Below are positions 16,448 to 24,300 of a DNA stretch of 31,613 nucleotides, piece by piece. Every line of letters starts with the position of its first letter. Position 1 is the first letter of the stretch. Position numbers and translations under genes: made by a program. The notes beneath the pieces are model-generated. The model saw only the letters and a list, made by a program, of their open reading frames with translations, had not been told where the DNA came from and searched no databases. Source of the DNA: Acidobacteriaceae bacterium. Lineage in GTDB: Bacteria > Acidobacteriota > Terriglobia > Terriglobales > Acidobacteriaceae. The stretch is from NCBI GenBank assembly GCA_031296355.1, contig JARLFX010000419.1, positions 1 through 31,613 on the forward strand, in the 5' to 3' direction.

Positions 16448-17317
16448 ATGGCCGCCCTGTCTCATTCCCCCTGGACCCGCATCACCACAGCCGATCCCGA
16501 GGGCGCCGCCTTCGTCGCCGGCGCCGCCCTCGCGGCCGTCGACGCCCTGCTGGCCGCGCCGCTGCCGCATCGCGGCGTCTGGCTCGACCGCCTGGCCCTG
16601 CAGGCCGCCACCGCGGCCGCCGCGGTTCTGGGGCGCCGCGAGGATGAAGCGGCGATCCGTGATGCGCTGTCCCTGTGCCCCGGCGGCGGCGATCCCGGGC
16701 CGGCCGGACGGCTGTTCGTGCTGTGGCGTCGCCTGACCCGTCGCGCGCCCCGCCTCGATCGCCCGGCTCTGGTCGCCGCGGCTGCGCTCCTCGGCGTCGC
16801 CGACGACGCGACGCTCGACCGGCTCCTCGATCATGCTGGCCCCGACATCGCCCCGATCGCCGCCGCTGCTGCCGTGCTGCACGCCTGCCAGGGCGGACGC
16901 CCGCCTTTGCTCGTGCTGGGATTCTGGGTGGCCGACAGCCTGCTCGCCCACCGTCTCGGCTGGTCCGTCGGGGTGCCCCTGCTGGCAACCAGCAAACTGA
17001 TGGCGCGCCGCGGCGCGCCAGCCATCGCGCCGGCGGGCTGGTCTCTCGGCTGCCGCGACAGCGCCCTCGCCGCGGTCGCCCTGGCCGCCGATCTCGAACA
17101 CCGGGCGGTGTTCCTGCTGGCGCAGCGCCCCAGGCTACGTGCCAGGGCATCGGCCCTGGTGGTCGAAAAACTGCTCGCCCAGGATGCCCTGGCGGCCTCA
17201 ATGGCCATCCCGGGCATCAGCGAGCGTGGCTTGCGGCGCTTGTTCGATCGGCTGCTGGCCCTGGGCGCGGTCCGCGAACTGAGCGGCCGCTCGACCAGCC
17301 GTCTTTATGGGGTGTGA
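16448..17317 (+). CDS. DUF1403 family protein
   Basis: A 289-residue protein recognised as DUF1403, a family largely confined to alphaproteobacterial plasmids and mobile regions. Visible marks are an N-terminal Ala-rich helical part (EGAAFVAGAALAAVDALL, then GVWLDRLALQAA), the REDEAAIRDALSLC block, and a C-terminal winged-helix-like tail (AIPGISERGLRRLFDRLLAL, then GAVRELSGRSTSRLYG). The tail looks able to bind DNA. The frame is open from an ATG at 16349 inside the palindrome, but a promoter-like sequence and the onset of high G+C favour 16448. It ends 3 bp before scpB, so the two form an operon. The molecular function is unknown. Codon use is much more G+C-rich than the flanking genes, a sign of separate origin. 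Confidence 0.82.
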   Translation: MAALSHSPWTRITTADPEGAAFVAGAALAAVDALLAAPLPHRGVWLDRLALQAATAAAAVLGRREDEAAIRDALSLCPGGGDPGPAGRLFVLWRRLTRRAPRLDRPALVAAAALLGVADDATLDRLLDHAGPDIAPIAAAAAVLHACQGGRPPLLVLGFWVADSLLAHRLGWSVGVPLLATSKLMARRGAPAIAPAGWSLGCRDSALAAVALAADLEHRAVFLLAQRPRLRARASALVVEKLLAQDALAASMAIPGISERGLRRLFDRLLALGAVRELSGRSTSRLYGV

Positions 17318-17320
17318 CCG

Positions 17321-17953
17321 ATGGCGCCCCCTGCCGCTCCCGCCTTCGATCGCGACCTGGCCGATCTGCCGCCGGCGTTGCGCTGGCGCGAATGGATGGC
17401 CCGGATCGAGGCGGTCATTTTCGCCGCAGCGCAGCCGGTGCCCCGCGCCGTCCTGGCCACGGTGATCGGCGACGAGGCCAATCTCGACCTGTTGATCGCG
17501 GATATCCGCCGCGAATTGGCCCCGCGGCCCTATGAACTGGTCAGCGTCGCCGGCGGCTATCAGCTGCGCACTCACCGTTCCTACGCCACAGCGGTGCGCG
17601 CGTCCGGGGTCCTCGGGCCGGCGCCGGCCTGGTCGAAGACCGAAATGCTGACCCTGGCCGCTATTGCCTATTTCCAACCGCTGACCCGCGCCGAGCTGAC
17701 CCGGATCCTGGGCCGGGAGATCAGTCGCGACGTCATCGCCAGACTGCGCCGCCTGGGCATGATCGACGCCGGTCCCCGCAGCCCCCAGCCCGGCGCGCCC
17801 TATACCTACATCACCACCGCGCAGTTTCTTGCCACCTGGGGCTACCAAAGCCTCCATGATCTGCCCGACATGGAAAAGCTGGAGGACGCCGGCCTGTTGT
17901 CGAAGGAGCGCATCGCCGACATTCCGCTGCTCCTGCCAGACGATGAAGGGTGA
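17321..17953 (+). CDS. scpB: ScpB-like SMC/Scp complex subunit (segregation and condensation)
   Basis: A 210-residue protein with the two winged-helix domains of ScpB. The first (about 25-95) runs from WMARIEAVIFAAAQPVPRA through ANLDLLIADIRRELAPRPYELVSVAGGYQL. The second (about 110-190) runs from KTEMLTLAAIAYFQPLTRAEL through GREISRDVIARLRRLGMI, AQFLATWGYQSL and DLPDME. In chromosomal systems ScpB bridges ScpA and Smc. Here there is no scpA, and the gene is paired with DUF1403, a known plasmid arrangement whose role is not established. It starts 3 bp after the DUF1403 stop and shares its high G+C. Plasmid segregation or folding is a reasonable but untested guess. Confidence 0.88.
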   Translation: MAPPAAPAFDRDLADLPPALRWREWMARIEAVIFAAAQPVPRAVLATVIGDEANLDLLIADIRRELAPRPYELVSVAGGYQLRTHRSYATAVRASGVLGPAPAWSKTEMLTLAAIAYFQPLTRAELTRILGREISRDVIARLRRLGMIDAGPRSPQPGAPYTYITTAQFLATWGYQSLHDLPDMEKLEDAGLLSKERIADIPLLLPDDEG

Positions 17954-18143
17954 TCTCGATGAACTCCTCCGCTGCAGCTATCCCGCGTTCAGGAGTTCGT
18001 CTGCTGCCCAGTTTGCCCCCGGTTTGTGATGGGCGCGACGGCGGAGTGCCTCAACGCTCATGAACCTTCATATTTGCGCAACGCGCTGACGACCGTGTTC
18101 CGGTCAAAATCAGCCGTGATCGACGACAGGTGATGCGTCGAGA

Positions 18144-19031
18144 TCAACCTGCCCTTGGGGATCCAGCAACAGGCGATCCCGCTTGGTAGGGATGCCACGG
18201 TGCCGGATATCGTTGGCGAATTTGTGTGACATAGTTCTGGGTCTCGTCATAGGGCGGTACCCCATTGAAGCGTTCGACGGCCCCTTCCCCGGCATTGTAT
18301 GCGGCGAGGACTCGGGTGACATCCCCCCGGAAGTAAGTGAGCAGCCATCGAAGATATTTCATGCCTCCGGTGACATTCTGTTCAGGATCGAAGGAATCCT
18401 TGACGCCAAAACGTAGGGCTGTATTTGGTAAGAGTTGCATCAACCCTTGAGCGTTTTTGGGTGAGACGGCATGGTCGTGGAAATGGGATTCAACATCGAT
18501 CACGGCCAACACCAGCTTTGGATCAAGCCCGTAAACGGGTGACAATCGCTGCACCAGTTTCGTGATCTCAGCGGTGGCCCCGGGGACCACCGTTGCGGTC
18601 ATGCCGGGGACGCCGGGCGGGGCGGGATCCGCGGCTGGTGTGCAGGTCGGTCGGATCGAAGGATGATGCTGCGGCGTGGCCAGGAGCAGTGTTGCTGCGG
18701 CGTTGCCGCGCGAGGCCGCTACGGCATACCAGGCGGCGGCCTGTTGGCTGTCAGCCTTGATCCCCTGCCCCTGGGCCAGCAGATGCGCAAGATGAAAGGC
18801 AGCGTCACCACTCCCTTTAAGGGCAGCATTACAAAAAAGCCCGGCCGCCCTGGCAAAATCGCGGGGCACGCCCAGTGCGGCTTCGTACTGTAAACCAAGA
18901 TCGTAAATCGTCTGCAGCTTGTCCCCCGCGGCCATCAATTCCGGGAGTGACCGCGCAACAATGCCGGCCCCGGCTGACGGAGCCGCCTGAAAAGACAAGG
19001 CTGTGACCAGAGCGATAAAATAAGAACGCAT
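18144..19031 (-). CDS. Lytic transglycosylase with Sel1-like repeats
   Basis: A 295-residue secreted protein. Residues 1-22 form a signal peptide. Two Sel1/TPR-like repeats follow (about 45-115; LGLQYEAALGVPRDFARAAGLF, then HLAHLLAQGQGIKADSQQAAAWY). After a Pro-rich linker comes an SLT domain (about 155-275) with catalytic glutamate E181 in VIDVES, GLMQL at 196-200 and AYNAGEGAV at 244-252. It should cleave peptidoglycan glycosidic bonds in the periplasm. The ATG at 19031 is preferred over a TTG nine bases upstream. Such enzymes can serve wall turnover, conjugation channels or polysaccharide export; with no conjugation genes in view, the neighbouring glycan genes make the last plausible. The tail after SLT is short and basic. 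Confidence 0.9.
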   Translation of the reverse strand: MRSYFIALVTALSFQAAPSAGAGIVARSLPELMAAGDKLQTIYDLGLQYEAALGVPRDFARAAGLFCNAALKGSGDAAFHLAHLLAQGQGIKADSQQAAAWYAVAASRGNAAATLLLATPQHHPSIRPTCTPAADPAPPGVPGMTATVVPGATAEITKLVQRLSPVYGLDPKLVLAVIDVESHFHDHAVSPKNAQGLMQLLPNTALRFGVKDSFDPEQNVTGGMKYLRWLLTYFRGDVTRVLAAYNAGEGAVERFNGVPPYDETQNYVTQIRQRYPAPWHPYQAGSPVAGSPRAG

Positions 19032-19240
19032 CGTGATCAAAGTAAAACAATCATGCCGGCGCTATATCGTTTGGGTCCGATCCTGTCAAGTGGCATTCTC
19101 CTCCGGGACATTGGCCGTGCTTGAAACAACCCACTGGTATCGGGCCAATTTACGTCAGGAAGCGGTCTGATTCTGTGGTATCGGGGCAGTGCCCTGGCGG
19201 GCGTTCGCCACGTGTTCTCTCGCAACCGGGCGCAATACGG

Positions 19241-21049
19241 TCAGGGCACCGATCGTTTTGTCTGGCGCAGGCCAATCACAGCGGCTGCGCCCATGAGCAG
19301 GAGCACGAAGACCGCGCTGAACCGTGTCATCCAGTTTGCTATGACTTGGCGCAGCGGAACGGCAAAATCGAACGGTTTATAGGCCGCGAACGCCTGGGCC
19401 TGCGCCCGTTGGTCAGCCCGGAATTCGTCACCAGGGCGGCAATGATTCTCGTCCGGATAAACATAGCAGGCTGGGTTTTTGATGTTGAGCCAGCCATCCT
19501 GCGTGTCGAAAACCGATCCTGGATGCAAATGGCCGATGACCAGATTTTCGAGCCGGTAACCCAGCATCGGCTGATAGCAGAGAAGCTGCGAATAGCCCTG
19601 GGTCATGATGTCGTTGCCACCAAAAACGGAGATCGCCTGCCCTGCCTTATTGGTGAAGACGCCAATCGCCGTGATCGGCGGAGCCACCCCGGTCTCGGCC
19701 GCGCGATGCCAAGCCTGCTCGATATTTTGGGCATTGTAGTGTTGATGGTAAAAGCTTCGGTCATCGGACGACTGGAATGCCATCACGGCGGCGATCGCGA
19801 TCAGCACGCTCCATTCCGGCAATCTGGGAAGCCTTGTCGCCAACCAATCCCAGGATAGCGCGGTCAACAGCGCGACGGGCAGGAGATAAACCGTAAGCCA
19901 ACGGATCATGGTGCTGCTGCTGCCGATGATCGGTAGCGATTTCAGAAAGGCGTTCCATTGCGGCTGGTACCAGTTCAAAAGAACCGGGACGACCCCAAGG
20001 GCGGCGGCGACAACGATTGCCAGGATCGAGGCCGTCGCAAATTTCCCAGATCGACTCGTGACTCGTTTTTGATAGGACCATACTGCGATCACGCTGGCAA
20101 AAAGGACCAACGGCAGGGGGGTCATGGAGTATTCCAACTCATGCCGGTCTTGAAGCCATTGTACATTGGTCAGCCATGATCGATCAATATCGGGACCGTA
20201 AAAGACCATGATCAGGGTGGCCTTGAAGCTGGTCCACAAGCCGTCAAAGCCAGGGAGAAGATAATCAGAGCGCGGAAAGTGGGCGAGCAGGGCAAAACTG
20301 GCAACCAATCGCTGCGCTGAAAGCCCCAGACCGAGCAGGCCCCCAATGATAACCCGGATCCAGGGTTCAGCCGTCCATCCTGATTTCGCCGCCCGGATCG
20401 CCGTCACGATCGCCAGCGTCAGACCGAAGGGCAGCAGAAGCTGCGCCATCGCCGCATGGATCAGATAGGCAAAGCCGATGCCCAATCCCCCAACCGTAGC
20501 CAGGCGCATCGCCAAACCACCGGGTTGCAGCATCAACCACGCAAACAAGGGCAACAGCATGATGCCTTGGAACGCCAAATGACCAGCCAGCATGCGATGA
20601 TCATAGAAGCCGTTCCATTCAAACAGGACGCCGCAAAGCAATGCTGCCGCAATAGAAAGACCAAATCCGCGCCGGGCCAAAAGATATGATCCAAGAAGGC
20701 CGAGCAGCGGAAATGTGACCACAGAAAGACGAATTGCACTCCACGGAGACGCGAACAGTGTGAGAATGGCTGCCAATGAATAGTGGCTGGAATTTGGATC
20801 GGCAAGAAACGGAAGGCCACCACATTGCGATGGCGTGAACCAAGGTATGTTCCAAAAGCCGGTACTTAGATTCCAATAGTAATCAAATAATAAATATGTA
20901 AAACCAAGCGTATAGTCATCTCCAAGCTGAACGCCTGTATTGAAAAAAAACTCATGTAAATTTAATATATAAAATGCCATACTAGCTATTATGGCCGTGA
21001 CTGCGACAGCAATAGATTTTTTATTAAAGAAATATCGTTCAAATACCAT
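19241..21049 (-). CDS. Polytopic membrane protein, possible GT-C/YfhO-type glycosyltransferase
   Basis: A 602-residue protein with about a dozen hydrophobic segments, the first at 12-31. After TM1 comes a periplasmic loop with an acidic pair (LGDDYTLG), then WNIPWFTPSQCGGLPFLADPNSSHYS. This layout, acidic residues in the first loop followed by a W-P...GG-PF-A-P segment, resembles YfhO and other GT-C enzymes that use polyprenyl-phosphate sugars. A soluble stretch near 470-570 precedes a last TM and the basic C-terminus. AGGG lies five bases before the ATG at 21049. The 5' 170 bp are A+T-rich. It follows the giant transferase on the same strand after 292 bp. Function in adding a sugar or building a glycan outside the membrane is inferred. 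Confidence 0.7.
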   Translation of the reverse strand: MVFERYFFNKKSIAVAVTAIIASMAFYILNLHEFFFNTGVQLGDDYTLGFTYLLFDYYWNLSTGFWNIPWFTPSQCGGLPFLADPNSSHYSLAAILTLFASPWSAIRLSVVTFPLLGLLGSYLLARRGFGLSIAAALLCGVLFEWNGFYDHRMLAGHLAFQGIMLLPLFAWLMLQPGGLAMRLATVGGLGIGFAYLIHAAMAQLLLPFGLTLAIVTAIRAAKSGWTAEPWIRVIIGGLLGLGLSAQRLVASFALLAHFPRSDYLLPGFDGLWTSFKATLIMVFYGPDIDRSWLTNVQWLQDRHELEYSMTPLPLVLFASVIAVWSYQKRVTSRSGKFATASILAIVVAAALGVVPVLLNWYQPQWNAFLKSLPIIGSSSTMIRWLTVYLLPVALLTALSWDWLATRLPRLPEWSVLIAIAAVMAFQSSDDRSFYHQHYNAQNIEQAWHRAAETGVAPPITAIGVFTNKAGQAISVFGGNDIMTQGYSQLLCYQPMLGYRLENLVIGHLHPGSVFDTQDGWLNIKNPACYVYPDENHCRPGDEFRADQRAQAQAFAAYKPFDFAVPLRQVIANWMTRFSAVFVLLLMGAAAVIGLRQTKRSVP

Positions 21050-21341
21050 GTTAGCCCTAAGCTCTATGAGAAAATGTGTATTTTTATTCCAAAATTGTCA
21101 CTATTCCGGCAAATCGTGAGGTGTTTACCCCGTAAGGGTTGACACCCGATATCTCCTTTCCTCAAAAGGAAGGCGATCGGAAAATATCAGATCCTGCCTC
21201 ATTTAGAAAGGGCAGGAGCGATACCCGAATGCGACATCACCTCGGAATCTCCGGCGGCCCCGATGCCCTCGTCCTCTGAAATTCGTCGTTTGTAAAGACC
21301 ATAAGCTGCGCATCGACGCTTTTCTCGCAAACCCCATTTTG
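21050..21341. other. Gap between the giant transferase and the membrane-protein gene
   Basis: No gene is seen. Two hairpins are visible. One at 21120-21146 pairs GGTGTTTACCC with GGGTTGACACC (one mismatch, one wobble, five-base loop). The other is at 21193-21216 (CCTGCC/GGCAGG, 12-base loop) and on the minus strand leads into ATCTGATATTTT, a possible weak terminator of the giant gene. The 60 bp next to 21049 are A+T-rich and could hold a promoter, but no clear -35/-10 pair is found. Confidence 0.35.
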
Positions 21342-24300
21342 TTACGAAACGTTTTTGGCGCCCCAGGGTTTTTCGATGCGCGGTGGAAACGCTAGGTCAT
21401 AGTTGGTCGATTCCAGCGTCAGATTCGGATTATAGTAAGGATCACTGGTCAACGTCTTTCCCCAATGGCCAATCATATAACTGACCTCGCGACGGAACCG
21501 TTCGATTTTATCCGGTGCCATGTCTGATCCCCGCGATGCGGATTCAAGATGATAGAGCTCTGCAGCTGGCGTCCAGACAATCAGATAGCCCTTTTCCCGG
21601 ATTCTCAGGCAAAAATCGACGTCATTGAACGCAACGGCAAGGTTGATCTCATCAAGGCCACCAACTTCCTCGAAGATTTCGCTGCGCGTGATCAGGCAGG
21701 CGGCCGTCACGGCAGAAAGATTTTGGACCAGATGCAACCGACCAAAATAGCCCGGATGGGATCGTGGCAAATTCTTATAGATATGGTTGCCAACACCATT
21801 GATACCGGTGATGACTCCCGCGTGCTGGATGGTGTCATTACCGTAATAGAGCTTCGCACCAACGGCGCCAACTTCTGGTCGCAGCGCATGGCTGACCATC
21901 TCTGATAGCCAATGGGGTTCGATTACCTTGATGTCGTTGTTGATCAGGCCAATTAACGTTCCATGGGCATGACGCACGCCAAAATTATTAATTGCTGAAT
22001 AATTGAATGCTCCCGCATAGTTTATGACTCGCACCCGATCGCGATTTTTTAGCTTTGTAAAATACGAAAATGTCTCCTGCTCGGTGCTGTTGTTATCAAT
22101 AATAAGAAGTTCGATGTTCTGATAGTCGGTTTGATCCAATATTCCGTCAACACATTGGCGTAGCAGATCGACCTTATCGCGCGTTGGCACAATTAACGTA
22201 ACCAAAGGAGGCGGATTGGGAATCTGGTAGGAAATCCGGAAAAAACGATCGACCCGCGGAGCGAGATCGACGGTTGCGGCGATTCGACAGCGATCGAAAT
22301 GGTCCTGCAGGGCGCGGCGCGCAGCGTTGGTTGTAGTTGGCAATTCTGTCGTGGAGAAGGAAGAAGATGAGGAAAATACCCGCCAATGATATAGAATGGC
22401 TGGAATATGCCGAATGCGCGATGAATCGCTTTTCTCAACAGCACGTAGAACAAGATCGTAATCCTGACTTCCTTCATAACCAATACGAAATCCACCAATT
22501 TCCTTTAGAAGAGAACGACGATAGACGCCGAGATGACTAACCATATTTTGACCTAATAAGAGGTCAGGACTCCAATCAGATTTGAAATATGGGTCATATC
22601 GAACGCTATTTTCATCAATCTTATCTTCATCGGAATAGATAATGTCGAGATTTGGATGCCGCTCGATCTCGAGAGCGATCATGTAGAGTGCATGTGCGGG
22701 CAGTTCATCATCGTGATCCATTAAGGCAATAAATTCACCGGCAGCGAGCTCCAAACCCGTATTGCTGGCAGCCGAAATGTGGCCGTTGGCCTCTCGACGG
22801 ATGACCTTGATACGAGAATCTTTCGCCGCATATTCTGCCAAAATGGCAGTCACATGCGGCTTTTTGGATGCGTCGTCGACAACGCACAATTCCCAGTGTT
22901 GGTAGAGCTGGTCTCGTACTGTCTCAAGAGAACGTCGAAGATAGGGCTCCGGTGTATTGTATACGAGCATAACAACAGAAATAAGAGGGCGATGTGTCAA
23001 TTTCTTTATTGAATCAATAATATCGCGTTTGTCTTTCTCTGTCAATGTGTCGTAAAGAGAAATCCAATTCTGATAATTCAGAGAATTTGCGTTCGATTGC
23101 AGGGATTTTAGTATTTTCTTTTTTGTTTCGTTTAAGCCAAACTTTGAAAGATAGATCAATCCGCGATGAAATTTTCCAGGATTCCGCCGCAGTGCATAAA
23201 ATAGAAGGTTCGCTTTTCCTATTTCCTTGATTGCAACGTCGGTCAGTTTGAAGACTGCAGGCACCTCCATGGGATCGAGACGCAACGCTTTTATATTCGC
23301 CGGCAGAAAGACTACGATATCAACCAATCCCGATACAACGGGTGGCAACGCAATAGAATTTTGTTGACTATAACCATTACCGGTGTCGATATAAAGAACG
23401 GGCGCAAGTGGTGATGTGGTTTCATCGACGCGATAGCTGATTTTACACCATCCTCCAGCAAAAGAAACACTCTCCGGGAATGACATTAGAAATGCCGGAT
23501 CATTACCAGTACTGACATAGCGACCGTCATCCTGGTGAAGATCCTGAAGTGGCTGTAGCGTCATCTGGTGCCGGCGATTGAGGTGAAGCCTGGCGAAAAA
23601 ACGAACGAGCGCGCCAATTTTACGAATGGGAACAGAGAGTTTCCACGATGTTGAGTTGTAGAGAGCATGGAGCCGTTGATCGCGATGATCCAACGCACTC
23701 TGACTCTCCGAGAGTTGATGACGTAGAATAGCGATATCACTCTCTTGTAATAGCGCTCTCTCCTTTAGACCGGTGATGTCCTGGTCACGCTTGGTAACGA
23801 CAGTCATGACATCGGCCAAGTCCTGCCGGAGGTTGGCAACAATGGCCTCCTGCTCGTTCGTCGCATCGCCAAGCTTCTGGACCATACCTCGAAGATTGTG
23901 AATGTCCTGATCGCGTTGCTCGGTCACTGTCATGGCGTCGGTGAGGTCCTTGGTAATAACGGTAATGGTGGCGGTACGTTTCTGCAGGGTAGCATCAAGC
24001 GCGCGGTTCATCTCTTGAAGAAGATGGACGTCCTGATCGCGTTGGGCAATCATCGTCGTGCTCTCCGCCAGCTCTTTGCTGAGGGCTGTAACCGTCGCGT
24101 CGTGATCTCTCATGGCCTCAGTGAATTTCTGGACCGTCTCCTGGAGAATGCGGATGTCCTGATCGCGTTGGGCAATCACCGTCGTGGTCTCGGTCATCTC
24201 TTTGTTGAGGGCCATAACGGTCACATCGCGATCCTTCACGGCCTCAGCGAATTTCTGGACCGTCTCCTGGAGAATGCGGATGTCCTGATCGCGTTGGGCA

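Noticed and set aside
16394..17535. Several long open frames on both strands over DUF1403
   Set aside because: High G+C removes stop codons; only the DUF1403 and ScpB frames encode recognised domains.
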